DNA of 64,000 nucleotides, taken from NCBI GenBank assembly GCA_018417955.1, contig JACTVC010000022.1, forward strand, positions 372,001 through 436,000. The letters run 5' to 3'. The notes below the pieces were generated by a model that was given only the letters and a program-made list of their open reading frames with translations, did not search any database and had not been told where the DNA came from. Source of the DNA: Laccaria trichodermophora (taxonomy: Eukaryota; Basidiomycota; Agaricomycetes; Agaricales; Hydnangiaceae). This document shows, piece after piece, positions 11,241 through 22,958 of the stretch. The position numbers and the translations under genes were made by a program. The number at the start of each line of letters is the position of its first letter. Position 1 is the first letter of the stretch.

Positions 11241-12130
11241 GGAATTCCTAAGTGTTGGAATGATCGTTTCTTATGCTTTTTTGATCGAAGTTCGCCCCTT
11301 GGCTCATAAATTCAATCTACTCTGTGTATATATTCTATCTCAACAAAATTTAGTGCATTCCGGATACTCGTTCAATTGCAGGTGCAACACCTAGTTCTCC
11401 CCGAATTCCCGTGAGCGGGAGTGTGTGTTTGTGTGATTTGGCGTCTATTGGCCTGAACTATAACGAGACAATCATCGCCTGCGTAAAATAAATTAGATTG
11501 GATACGCTGCTAAGATCGATGCAAGCTCACCTCCGCTGAGAAGCCTTGAGCCATCTTGGCTTATTTGGAGGGTATTGATCGCATTAGTGTGGCGAGTGAG
11601 TGTTTGCTTGCACTTAAACTAAGATCGTATGAGAACGGCCATTGCGATGCATGTTCTGAGTACTTACCGTAGGGATGGTGGTTGAATTCATCGTAGGCAG
11701 GTATAGAGGATACCTATCATCCCGTCAGTTATAGACCACAAAGAACAAAAAAGGTGGCCAATTGTCTCCTGTTCCTCATTCCTGCATTCCGATTATCTTT
11801 CTTTTTGTTTTTTTACGATTCTCTTTCTTCTTGTTCTTTATTTCGTTTCCTACGCTTACTTCTTACAGCTAAGGTAAAGTTCTACTATGAATGTATCTAT
11901 GATGAGTGGGAGTGAGCGGGAGTGTGTGTTTGTGTGGTTTGGCGTCTATTGGCTTGAGTGACTTTAGGGGAGCCTTACAAGGATCACGTGAAAAGATGTG
12001 AGGCTGCCCTAAAGTAGCCGTTGTCAAAACCAACTCAGCGCGCTTGCTGTTGCCTTTTTTCCTCCCACAACCACTCACTCGCCATGACACTGAGGAATCA
12101 ATTGTTTGTAGTCCATATGTAGTTTCAGAA
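11241..12130. other. Gene-poor stretch with one dispersed direct repeat
   Basis: A segment of about 47 bp containing GTGAGCGGGAGTGTGTGTTT and TTTGGCGTCTATTGGC occurs at 11411-11456 and again at 11911-11957 with two or three mismatches. No coding pattern is recognised. The stretch may include the 3' untranslated regions of the SPT5-like remnant and of the leftward gene at 12134-13072. Confidence 0.5.
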
Positions 12131-12133
12131 CGA

Positions 12134-13072
12134 ATATACAATAGATGAGTGAAAGCCTGGTCAATTGTAATCGGCGAGTCTGAGGTCGTATGGGAGTGAG
12201 CAAATTGTTCCCTGGCTGGTCGAAGTCAATGTTGTCTCCAGGGCGTGCCATTGGCGTACGGTTGGAACTCAGGGAAAAACCCGTCAGTGATGCTTTTCTG
12301 GTTGAACTAGATAATGAGATGAGTCGTATCATGTAGCATCTTGTTGGTTGATGTCCTCTCACCGATTACACGTAGGTAGCCATCTTTAAAGAGCAAGTCA
12401 ATGTCATCAGCTTCGAGCATGTTCACCTTGTACTCGAGAAACGGCCGCAGCTTCCGTGGATCCAAAACCTATAAAGGCGTTTAGCAAGGTAAAGACTTCG
12501 GCTTATCATTCTTATGACGACTTTTCCGTTCATGCGAAGCTTTTGAAGGACTGTGATGAGGTCAAGGTCTCCATTGACATTGCACTCGACATCAATCTCT
12601 TGTCTGTGACACCAGTCTTTTGGCCCTTCAAAGCGTCGTATGCGGAGTATGCGACGGGGAACTTCAGGAATACTTTGCATTTTTTTGCGGACTTCAGCTG
12701 CATTGCTGTTTGGTTCGTCTTTGTCCACCAGGAGAGGTTTCAAAGGCAAGCTCCTCATATCGCCCGCCACCGTCTCAATACCCATCTCAATATCCATTAG
12801 ACTACCTTCATGTGTACCCAACACCTGAAATCGGAGTAAGTTCACCTCAGCGCACTAATCTGGCAGCGTTGTCTCACAAAATTTATCAGAGCATTCTCGT
12901 AGTCGGTTTTGGTAGGCTCCGCGCGGTTTCTTTTGGCAGTGGAGGGGACAGGTAGTTGGAACTTTTGACATAAAGACTTCAGGATATCCCTGCGAAACTT
13001 TTTGAGAGCAGTTGGCGCGATAATGTTCCGTTGTAAGATACGTTCGGTGTGTTCAATCGTTAGGTCTGCCAT
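12134..13072 (-). CDS. Unrecognised spliced protein
   Basis: The frame starts at ATG 13072 (MADLTIEHTERILQRN) and runs to about 12887, where a 57-nt intron (GTGAGA...TTTCAG) leads into the exon carrying GTHEGSLMDIEMGIETVAGD. A second intron near 12510-12455 joins RMNGK to VLDPRKLRPFLEYKV. A third lies near 12362-12307, before a basic, serine-rich tail. The product would be about 240-250 residues, with a basic N-terminal helix-rich part and no motif I can name. The last exon and stop near 12134 are uncertain. It is divergent from the small gene at 13236, about 160 bp away, so the two may share a promoter. Confidence 0.45.
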
Positions 13073-13235
13073 TACAAGTAAATGAGGGCGTTGCAGTCCA
13101 CTGACTCTATAAAGGCTCAATTTCCATAGCAACGGCGACCATGTTTGTAGCGTTTCTTGTTCTTGTATAACGACGGGAGAACAATAACAACCTATGGACT
13201 TGATAAGCTGCGACTTCTTCGCTCGAACTGCTCTA

Positions 13236-13868
13236 ATGCCTCCCCATCGCATCCAGCGTTACCACTCGCGTCCAACCACAAGGTCCATATTTTCCCCTGA
13301 GCGCTTGCTCACCCCTCCACCAAATACTCTAAGATCTGCATTCACTTTCATTGATCATTATGATGTCATGGATCCCGACGAGCCCGAAACAGCCGAGTCA
13401 TCAAGTAGCAAATCATACCGCCCAATTCTGATGTTAAAACCGCGAGGGGAAGTGTCCCAGGCTTACAACCTTCAGGTTGAGATGAAAGTCGACGACAAAC
13501 AATTTGCAGATATACAGGTAAGTCCTAACTTTATTGACGTTTAAAGCCTCGCTGATCCTGTGACTTAGGATCTAATCTCACGATTGGTTGCCAACCACCT
13601 AGAGACCAGCCTTTCCTTCAGGCGACAATCCAGCGCTGATTTAGATACCATTTATGAAAAGGTGATTTAGTTTAAGTTGAGTCAACGCGACCTAACAAAG
13701 CTGCAGGCACTCGAAAAGTTTCCATTGCTAAAGCGGTTCAAAGATAATTGGGCTATCTCTGACTTTGTGAAGCTTGAGCTGAAACGGACTGTGCAGCAAT
13801 CCCGGAGATCGCGTAAGAAAAACTCAAAGGCGCGCACTTCCCCGGACAATGACCTCGACGACCAGTGA
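13236..13868 (+). CDS. Unrecognised small protein, three exons, 178 residues
   Basis: Exons 13236-13517, 13569-13661 and 13707-13868 join in frame (94, 31 and 53 codons plus stop) through introns of 51 and 45 nt. The second intron has a CTAAC branch-like motif near 13689. The reading frame could also start at 13368 (MDPDEPETAESSSS). The middle part (QADLISRLV-type helix, then ALEKFPLLKRFKDNWAISDF) looks like a compact helical domain. The tail is basic (RRSRKKNSK), which suggests a nuclear or nucleic-acid-binding protein, but no family is recognised. It is divergent from the gene at 12134-13072. Confidence 0.55.
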
Positions 13869-14815
13869 TTGGCCTGTGATTATCCCGTGAGTGGCCCTTT
13901 CACCGGGATACTCGCTTTGTTTCCTGGAAATACTCCAAATCTGACTTTTGCTTCGTCTTTTTGACGGATTTGATGTCAGATTATATATATGTTGTTGTAT
14001 ATTTACGCGGACCATTTTCCAAGTATGGCTTCAATACGAATTTTGAAATTGTTCAAGAATGTGTTCTATATACGGATTTTGTACTTGTAAGGGGCTATGA
14101 AAGTATGATATATTAGGATACATATTTTTTGTTTGTCCTAAGATTTGTCAACATGTCAAAGGAATCAAACACAATTTTAATAAATTTTGATGGAAAATTT
14201 GAAATACGACAATAAGATTCGGCCCTTGGCGGGATTGGTTGTCGGAGTAAAAATCTTATATCGAGTCCGTCTTACTAACAAACAATAGTCAAAAATGATT
14301 AATTTGTCCTAGCATCTGTCAATCTCTTCGCTTTGGTGTCCGATTGTCCCTTGTTTCAGGTGCCAGCTACGATGTGTGACTCGTCTGACGCTTTGGTTTA
14401 GCCGAGTGCCCGCGAGCACGCTACTACTGCGATCAAACCTGCTGGGCAAAACTAGTACTGCCGTGTTCCTTCCGCTTTTCTATAGCCCAGCGTCAGCAAG
14501 CGAGGTGCACGTACGGCCAAACCTGGTTGCCTCTCCATGGCCCATTGCGTTTTGTCTGGCGACATCGGCTACGCGTTCACCAACACCGTAAGCTCTTGTA
14601 AGCTTTCCTTTGCCAAAATTTGGAGCGATCAATTAAAATGATAATGTTTGTTTCCAGGCGAAAGGGAAATCGTTTATCGTCTACCAGCAATCAAAGCAAC
14701 CGAGCTGCCGCTTCATCTTCAAGTTGAAGACCCGACGAGCTGAGGGCCCACGTAAAATGCTCTAGATCGTGCGCGTCATGGGACACCAAGGCGTTGGCTC
14801 TTTTCAAGTGAACAC
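13869..14815. other. Intergenic stretch, no gene recognised
   Basis: The part from 13950 to 14330 is AT-rich and without coding pattern. The part from about 14350 to 14760 has a balanced base composition and could be an eroded exon fragment around a GT-AG-like 60-nt gap (about 14589-14657), but no protein similarity is recognised. Confidence 0.4.
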
Positions 14816-15386
14816 TAGGGCTGCGCACCGTGCCCGTCTATGACGGGTCGACGGACGGGTCTGACGGACAATTACCCGTTCCGTTTGGGCTTGCTGAACA
14901 CCCGTTTTTATCCGTCTCATGACGGCCGTAACGGCCGCCAGACGGGTCATCGACACATACTGTAATTTTACCCCACAATTAGCTGTATTTGTTGACAATA
15001 TCTGAAGTGCTGCATCGTCAATTTTTTGCATATCTCTATCAACGCTAAACGGGTTCAATTGCAGCTCAAAACAACCAAGAATGGTGCTGACTCATTGCAA
15101 TTGAAACCCTGCAGAAGGTGTGTTCACACCCCGAGCTCACGATTTGCCGTTTGAACATGCAAATTTTTACTATTCGTGCTCACTATCTCTTCTTAGATCT
15201 ACCAGGTACCCAAAAACAAAAGAAAAACTGTGAAAAAAAATATGTACTTTGAAAGAGTGGGCAAACGTCCGTCCAACCCGTTTACGGCCGTTTATTGCCC
15301 GCCCGTTCCCGTTTTGACTTTCGAGTTGCAAATTTACGCCCGTCGATCGACGGCCGTCCCCATCAAACGGACGGTGCGCAGCCCTA
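14816..15386. mobile_element. hAT-type MITE, 571 bp, with perfect 8-bp target duplication
   Basis: The terminal inverted repeats are perfect over at least 16 bp: TAGGGCTGCGCACCGT at the left end and its reverse complement at the right. The element is flanked on both sides by GTGAACAC (14808-14815 and 15387-15394), an exact 8-bp target-site duplication. A TAGGG-type terminus with an 8-bp duplication is the hallmark of hAT elements. Subterminal regions are full of GACGGGT/ACGGCCGT motifs in both orientations, as expected for transposase-binding sites. There is no coding capacity, so it depends on a transposase encoded elsewhere. The clean duplication indicates a fairly recent insertion. Confidence 0.93.
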
Positions 15387-15604
15387 GTGAACACGTTTCC
15401 TTGGCCTTTCGCCTACTGCGCTAATTACAACCTATAATAGTCATTCTTCTGGAGATTTCCTTTGGCATTCAGCGGTATGGCAAGCAGGTTCTTCGGCGAT
15501 CTTAGTGAGCATTCCATTTGGACCTTTTTGTTCTCGAGGGGTTAAGGCGGTTTCGTCGAAAAAGAGCACTTCAGTTTGAAAGGTGTGCCAGGCGAACCAT
15601 CAAC

Positions 15605-16787
15605 CCCAGTGAAAACCGGCTCTGCACCACTCTGCACTGATCCGCAAATATCGATGACGGAGGACAAAATCGGCGAGAATCCACACCTAGGTGAGATTTC
15701 CGGCATCAACCGAAGGACTTCTTTCCATGGTGTCGCTTCTTTTGTCGGTAACATGGTCGTCACCAACTGCTTTACCTCAACTTGACATATTCCAAGTTTC
15801 CAACATCTTTCCCAAAATTCTTTTTCGCAAGTCGACTCTGGGTGATCACATATATAGTAGACATCGTCAGTTGATTACCAATTCTCCCTCTTTCCTCCCT
15901 TCCCCCACCTTCCCCCCCATTCTGTCTTCCAGGCCTTCTAGCACATCGCTCCACGCATCCCTCAGCAAGCCCCTCGCGGATGTATCCGAACAATCATCGA
16001 TGTGGCGGGCATCTTGAACTCGATTTGCCATAAGTACCTTCCTGTTTGAATCACTAAATTTTCACCATTATGTATAGAAGCCAGCCATACGCGTTCTCTG
16101 ACTGCGAGCGAACATGTATGGCAGAACCCTTATTCTGACTGCGAGAGAACGCGTATAGCGTAACATGTCAGTAAGTTGTTTTTTGGCACGATTAGATAAA
16201 GCTCTGACCTTTTTTCATGCATATATGCGCCATATTTTGACTCAATCCTGCTCGGCGGCGTCGACGCGTTCATCGAGGTGCGTGATATTTTCAGCCCAGC
16301 TCAAATTGATATCCTTCCGTCTGTGTTCCCTCCCCATTCACAGCCGCTTCGGGGAAGAGCCTTGTCAGTCGAAGGGACGGATGGTGGTGGAGATGATGGT
16401 GCATGAGAATCGTTCGAGTTATCGGTTGTTGCGTCGCATAGCGGCACGGATGTATATAGGTGGATATGTGTTCGGGGATGTACTGGGGTGGCAGGACTTG
16501 CAGATAGCCACGGAAAATAGCAGATTTTCTAAACCAATACAAAATATTTATCAGGCACAGATAACGACTGAAAAGTCCAGATGGAGGCGGAAAGGAACCG
16601 ATTTAAGCAGAAATTTTGGCTATTTATATCAAAATGGTGGCTTTGAAGGCAGAGCCTCGCGGAAAAAAATCCGCAAAAGGGACAAAATCCCAGTCTACCA
16701 GCACATTTCTGCTCTGCCGACGACCTCCGATATCTGCCGGGAATCCGCAGATACTTGCGGCTAAGAACAGAGCCGGTTTTCACTGGG
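15605..16787. mobile_element. Non-autonomous TIR element, 1183 bp
   Basis: A perfect 20-bp inverted repeat, CCCAGTGAAAACCGGCTCTG, marks both ends. Inward the arms remain partly similar (CGCAAATATC against CGCAAGTATC). The 7-bp word CATCAAC flanks the element directly on both sides (15598-15604 and 16788-16794). The CAGTGAAAACC end and a 7-8 bp duplication point to the hAT superfamily, but the duplication length is one short of typical, so the class is tentative. No transposase motif is recognised in the open frames inside, including a 199-codon one at 16165-16764. Confidence 0.8.
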
Positions 16788-17083
16788 CATCAACGCGTGT
16801 ACCCTCTATTGTCTTCTGCGCGCACCAGCTCATATTCGCACCCATCACGTGAGTACAAAAGTATCTCTATCCGGGATCCCACTTATGTCTGCTTCAGGCC
16901 TGTGATCGAGGTGGCCAGTTTCGCTGAGAGGGAGCTCTTGGACCCATCAATGTATTCGTCTTCATCTGGTCTACCATTGCCTACGACCCGATTTAAGGAC
17001 ACCCAATGTCCTGGTCCCCAGTCTGGCGCCAGAGACCGCACAAAACCTTTTCTACCTTCATCCTGAAGAAATCAAATCGGAGC

Positions 17084-18430
17084 AACACCACTCATTCATC
17101 CAACAACGCCACCACTCCCCTCCCAAATCCTAAACCGCCTAACCCCCTCCCCAACCCACGGAACCTCCTCATCCCAATGCGTAATCACCACCACACCCTG
17201 TCCCTCATCAATCAAGTATATCCGAACGTCGCCAATCATACCCTCGTCCATCCCGCTCCATACTTCGTCGAGAAGCACCAAGGGAGGCCGGGAGACCAAG
17301 GCGCGCATCAGGAGGACGATACGCTGTTCCAGGTCGTGAAGCAACAGGATGCGAATTCTTTTCTTGTCACGGGAGTTCCTGTAGTTTCTGGTGTCGACCA
17401 CACGCTTGGTCTGAGGGCAGATAGAACCTCCCAGCACCAAGAGATCCGTCATCTATTTTCCTCCTCCTCTTTTCCTTCTCAACCTCACTCGGTTCCTTTC
17501 CCATCCCAACCTCAAACCCAAGTTCCTCCTCACCCACACGTATCTCGCCTACCCTCTCACTCCTCTTGAGCGTCACGAAACCCCCTCCAAAACCCGTAAC
17601 GACGGTTACCCAGACTGTCATACCTAGCGTCGAATAGTTCCAGGGAGACGACGCCGATTAGTGTGCAGTGGGTGTGCGTTTTCTTGGGTGCAGGGCGTGT
17701 GTGCGGTAGGGGTGAGTTGTGGGAGAGGAGGAAGAAGGAGACGATGATGAGGCAGGGGAATAGGGAGGGCCGCCTGCGTGAAGGAACGCGAGTGAGAGAT
17801 CAAGGGAGGGTTGAAACGTGCTTAGACAATGAAGAAATGGGAGGTGAAGGGAAGGGAAAGGCGGGAAGCACGGGAAATAGAAATGCAGAATACGAAGGAT
17901 AGCAAGAGGAAGGGAAGGAGAAGAAGCGAAAAAAGGATGAGATAACGTTTGGGACGGGAAACGAGGAAATGCAAGGACGAGGAACCACTTACTCAGCGGC
18001 TCAAAGTATCTCCGGAGCCTTCATAACACCCCTCGCAACTCTCGCTCTCCTCGTCTGCCCATCACTTCCCTTCTTCCCCCACCCATCCGTGTCAAGCACC
18101 CCAAAACTCAGACCATCCCTTGAAGCCCTCCCATCTTCTTCCCTTACAGCCCCATAACGCGCTGTATAGGGAAAGGATACCTGGAACGAGACACTCTTCT
18201 CTGCTCCATCCCTCAAACTCGACAGGACGACGGCCCACGCTTCTCCCTCTTTTACTGCCCATTCGACAGATTGGAGCGATGGACGTGTGGATCGGGAGGC
18301 ACCGAAGGGGCATATGTTTGCGTTTGGGATGTAGATTATTGGTGGTGGGTTTGACGAGGAGGAAGAGTAGGATTGGAAGCGGGGTTGAAAGGGCAGGAGG
18401 AAGACGAGGCGAGGTGGCATTGACATGGGT
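17084..18430 (-). pseudogene. Decayed ABC ATPase (two nucleotide-binding domains, YDR061W/ModF-like), left copy
   Basis: Read leftward, an N-terminal piece (SLQSVEWAVKEGEAWAVV, near 18270) is followed by a corrupted Walker A region. Then come the signature-like QTRRARVARGVMKAPEIL (near 18030) and, after a gap, a second domain piece (17452-17096) with VLLMRALVSRPPLVLLDEVW, D-loop-like GMDEGMIGDV and VVVITHWDEEVPW. The family resembles the soluble two-domain ATPases related to bacterial ModF and yeast YDR061W. The first Walker B segment is lost: coding runs from APEIL straight to EPL-like sequence with a stop. Frames do not connect between about 18260 and 18080. It is homologous to the copy at 23574-26160 and points away from the NLR gene that lies between them. 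Confidence 0.75.
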
Positions 18431-18705
18431 ATTCTTCATTTTGGTAGGAATGCGATTTACATATCGCCAGTTGATCGCCAGTGCCAGTAGTCTAGTGATG
18501 CTAGTGTCGGTTCGGACACCCAACTCTGATTACACCGATACAATCCGGTTGTTCCTCACTGGGACCGCTCCGCAATATACTCAGAGAAACGTGGTACTAA
18601 AGCCTCCGATCTGGCGTCCTCGAGGCCTCGAGGGCAGTGTCGTTTCTCGCAGGACAGCGCAGTCGACCACCTTTCCTCTGTACACCCATCTCAACTTGCC
18701 CAGTT

Positions 18706-21700
18706 ATGGCGCCTAAACCGACGGGGAATCATAAACGTGATAAGTTGAGGAGATTCTTTCATTTGCCAGTGCGACCTAGGACCCCCCAACCCACCGAGTC
18801 TTCCATCGATATAGCAGCGACACAGCCTCCGACCACCGCCCTACCACTACCACAGTTGGCAGGCAACATAGAACCTCCGGTGCTGAATCCTCACGATGCA
18901 GAACCGACATCTACGAAGCTGGAGAAAGTAAAGTTCGCGAAGGGCAAATTTTTTAAAAGAGATATGGCCATTCTCTCTATCGCGTATACCCTCCAAGAAA
19001 GTCCCGAACTCAAGAGGCTCATCCAGCTTATCGTTGTCATCCGCGATAAGGACTCGGAAGGCCAAGTAATGTCTGCAATGTATCATGCATATCGATCTCT
19101 GACATTCTTATCCTCCAGCTTACCGAAATTCTCGAAACCTGTGCTCGGTTCATTGTTCAACTCGCATCTGCTACTGATGCCCAGCGTGCAGAAGCCACAC
19201 GGGCAATAACGGCCTTCACCAAGTAAGAATTCAGCATTAGTCTTCTATAGACCTGATCGTCCTGAATATATCGATCCGTCGTTTAGGACAGTTGCAGAGC
19301 TCAAGACTATCCAACATGACGACGGAAAATCCTTGGATGGATTGATGGTCATGATAAACGAAGATATTGATAGGATCAAGGTCAGTTTCGACATTCCGGT
19401 TTGTCCCACCCGATCTCACGTTATTCACACATCGTTCAGCCTTCATTCGTGAGCGATGGCGAACTTGGAACTTCGGAGAGACTATCCAAAGTGCTAGATA
19501 TAACTATCGGGACAACCATAAGCGTTCTCAGCCTCGTACAAGAAGCCAGCTCTTTAATACCAGTACCATGGGTCCAACCATTAATCGGAAAAGTCGTTAG
19601 TATGCTGCAGGCCGTCTCGGTACGTCCTTGAAATTCCTTTCAATTGCCGTAACTCTCATTGTCATCAGCAAACTCGCTCGAATTACAACGAAATGAATCA
19701 AGTAGCAGCTACAGCTGGAATATTTGTTGTCTCTTGCGCCGTTATTTGTTCTGAGAGTACGGTGGGGCCATCAGAGAATCTGAAACGAGCACTGAACGAA
19801 TTTACAAAGTGAGTAGCAGCAGTCATATCCGCACACTATATCGTATTGACCCTCAGTTTACATAGGACACTCGGAAGCATAGCTGGAGAATGTGACGAAC
19901 TTAGCCGTCGCAATTTGCTTTCACGGTACTTGCAACAAAGCGCTCACATGGGTGACCTTCAAGCTATCAGAATAAGACTGAACGATGCAATCCAATTGTT
20001 TCAGGTGCGTTACATCCTCATATGTGAAAATCTTTTACGAACTTGTGATTAGACCGAAAATTCGGTCAATATAAAGCTGGACACCGAGGAACTCAACCGG
20101 AAAATTGGTGAGCCTGAGATTCCTGACCGAGTGCTAAACTGAACTGACACAATCCAGATTCCGCAGCGCTAAACAGCCTGCCAAGCCATCCAAACTATAC
20201 ATGCAATGATTATCTTGAAAAAAGTCGAGATGACGTTATACAGGATGTTTCCGACTGGATAGCTAACGGCCCAGAGTCTGTCCTGTGGGTACATGGCGCT
20301 GCTGGCCTAGGTAAATCGACTGTCGCTCAGGAACTGGTCCACCTTCTCAAATCGGAGGACCGTCTTGCTGGGGCTGTATTTCTCACTAATCTTACTACAG
20401 AGTCCCCCGAGAGGGTCATTCAGATGATCTCCAGGCAGCTCGGCGCGATGTATCCGCAAGCCATCGTTAATATTGCTGATGCTGCAAGGACACTCAATGG
20501 CCCGCACGACAGGCTCAAGGATTATTTCACGGCATATATTCTCGACCCAATCCGTGCACTAAATTATCCTTATCAGCTTGTTGTTGTTGTCGATGGTCTG
20601 GATGAATGGCGAAATTATGAGTCATTCCTGGCGGAGCTTGTGCACATTCCATCGCCCTCCCCTTTGAAATTTGTCTTGACAAGTCGCTTCAATTACTCCA
20701 TTGAACGGGCAGTTGATAAAATGCCAACTCACAAATACCCTCTTCCACCGGCCTCACAGACAGTTATTGCGTGTTACTTCCATCATCACTTCTTATCAGG
20801 CGATGTTGATTGGAAAGGGCGCAAGCCCGACGATGCCAAAATCCATCGATTGGCAGCTCGTGCAGATGGTCTTCTTATTTGGGCGGCGACCGCACGATTA
20901 TTGGTAACAAATAAATTTGAAACTAGATATCCGCACGAAATACTTGACCAACTCCTATCGTCTGAAGAGAAGATGGTCAATCAGAAAGATGATCCAGAAG
21001 ATGGGCAGCTTGAGCGCCTATATCGCAGTGCTATTTCAACCCTTTTCCCACCACGCATTCGAGGGAAACTCAGAGACTTCCTTGCGGCAACCATAGTTCT
21101 TCAGGAAGCTCTTCCGATTGGTGATTTTGCACATCTCTCAGGCATACCTGGGCCTGCCACAGAGGAGATTCACCATCGGCTGGCAGCCTTGCAGACACAG
21201 GGTGATCCCAAAACTAATCTCATATCACCAGCCTCACAACGATTCCATGCATCATTTGTCGAATTCATCACCACAGAGACTGTTGACCAGACATTTAAAG
21301 CTATTAGCACTACAGAAGCAAACTATACACTGGCGAAGAGATGCATTGAGATTGTGTTTGTCGAGTTGCTCCCATCTTTTCGGGGAAATACTTGCACTTA
21401 TGAAGAGCTTCGTGGTGTAGAACCATATGCTGTCAAATTTTGGCCTCTTCACTTTTCAAGTGGAACCCCACATCAAGAATTGACAGCACCAAGTGGTACA
21501 GTGGGTATGGATCTGATATCGGAGGAAGCAATGCATCATTGGGCTACACTGTTTCTACCTTGTGTTGTGGCCAGATTCCAGGGTGGCCATGATTCTCTTG
21601 AAGGCATCCAAAAGTCTGTGCTACCTTATAAGGTAGCCGTTATGATTGGGAATGAAGATGTCACCACACTGTCTTATCACATCCAGTGTCTTGAGATTGC

Positions 21701-22958
21701 CACACGAACCCAGCCACTTGATAAGAGGACATGGAAGGCATTAGGGCTTGCCTATCACAGATTGCATAAACAAAGCCAATCTAATAGAGACTTGGATGAG
21801 GAAATTACTGCATTTCGTCATGGTCTTGAACCAGCACCTCATCCAGATCGCCCCTCATCACTCAATGACCTTGCCAGTGCCCTTAAAAGTCGTTTTGACC
21901 AGCAGGGTGCTTTCAATGACCTTGATGAAGCAATTTCCTTGCACCGAGAGGCACTTCTTCTTTGGCCAGCACCTCATCCAGATTGCTTCATGTCACTCAA
22001 TAACCTTGCCATTGCCCTTCAAAGTCGTTTTAAACAGCAGGGTGCTTCAAATGACCTGGATGAAGCAATTTCCTTGCACCAAGAGGCACTTCTTCTTCAG
22101 CCAGCACCTCATCCAGATCACTCCATGTCACTCAATAACCTTGCCAATGCCCTCCAAAGTCGTTTTGAACAGCAGGGTGCTTCAAATGACCTTGATGAAG
22201 CAATTTCCTTGTACCGAGAGGCACTTCTTCTTTGGCCAGCACCTCATCCAGATCGCTTCTCTTCACTTAATAACCTTGCCAATGCCCTTCAAAATCGTTT
22301 TGAACAGCAGGGTGCTTCAAACGACCTTGATGAAGCAATTTCATTGCACCAAGAGGCACTTCTTCTTCAGCCAGCACTTTGTTCAGATCGCTCTGGATCA
22401 CTCAATAACCTTGCCAATGCCCTTCAAAGTCGTTTTGAACAGCAGGGTGCTTCAAATGACCTTGATGAAGCAATTTCCTTGCACCGAGAGGCACTTCTTT
22501 CTCAGCCAGCACCTCATCCACATCGCACCCAGTCACTCAGTAGCCTTGCCAATGCCCTTCAAAGTCGTTTTGAAGAATGGGGTGCCTCAAATGACCTTGA
22601 TGAGTCAATTTCCTTGCACCAAGAGGCACTTCTTCTTCGGCCAGCACCTCATCCACATCGCTCCCGGTCACTCAATAACCTTGCCAATGCCCTTGCAATG
22701 CCCTTCAAAGTCGTTTCAAACAGCAGGGTGCTTCAAATGACCTTGATGAAGCAATTTCCTTGCACCGAGAGGCACTTCTTCTTCGGCCAGCACCTCATCC
22801 AGGTCGTGCCCGGTCACTCAATAGACTTGCCAGTGCCCTTGAAACTCGTTTTAAACAGCAGGGTGCTTCCAATGATCTCGACGAGGCAAAGTCCTTGCGC
22901 AGGGAGGCACATCTTCTTTGACCAGCACATCATTCACTATATTCCAATCTACTCTTGA
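18706..22958 (+). CDS. NLR-type protein: MLKL-like N-terminal region, NACHT ATPase, tandem TPR-like repeats
   Basis: Eight exons join in frame: 18706-19065, 19119-19222, 19287-19380, 19440-19619, 19669-19808, 19866-20004, 20053-20107 and 20158-22958, about 1290 residues. Residues about 187-340 (LSKVLDITIGTTISVLSLVQ to RLNDAIQLFQ) look like the helical bundle of MLKL-type N-terminal domains found on Agaricomycete NLRs. The NACHT domain follows, with Walker A GAAGLGKST (about 404-412) and Walker B LVVVVDGLDEW (about 498-508). The C-terminus is an array of nearly identical 45-residue repeats (135 bp; DLDEAISLHREALLL...). An 11-bp duplication near 22694 shifts the frame in the last repeats, so the final 85 or so codons are read out of the repeat frame. 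The repeat frame itself stops at 22919. In fungi such proteins sense non-self and can trigger cell death. Here that is inference, and the allele may be truncated. Confidence 0.82.
21830..22920 (+). repeat. 135-bp coding tandem repeats (TPR-like)
   Basis: Units of 135 bp recur with few differences; for example GACCT(G/T)GATGAAGCAATTTC starts near 22053, 22188, 22323, 22458 and 22593. At 22681-22709 the word CCAATGCCCTT is partly duplicated (11 bp extra), which breaks the frame of the following units. High DNA identity between units indicates recent expansion or homogenisation. Confidence 0.88.

Noticed and set aside
16165..16764. 199-codon open frame inside the 1183-bp TIR element as a transposase
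   Set aside because: No catalytic motif, no BED-type zinc finger and no hAT dimerisation motif are seen; it is open by chance.
21748..22740. 330-codon open frame overlapping the NLR repeats
   Set aside because: It is the second frame of the 135-bp repeats; repeats whose length is a multiple of three keep any stop-free alternative frame open.
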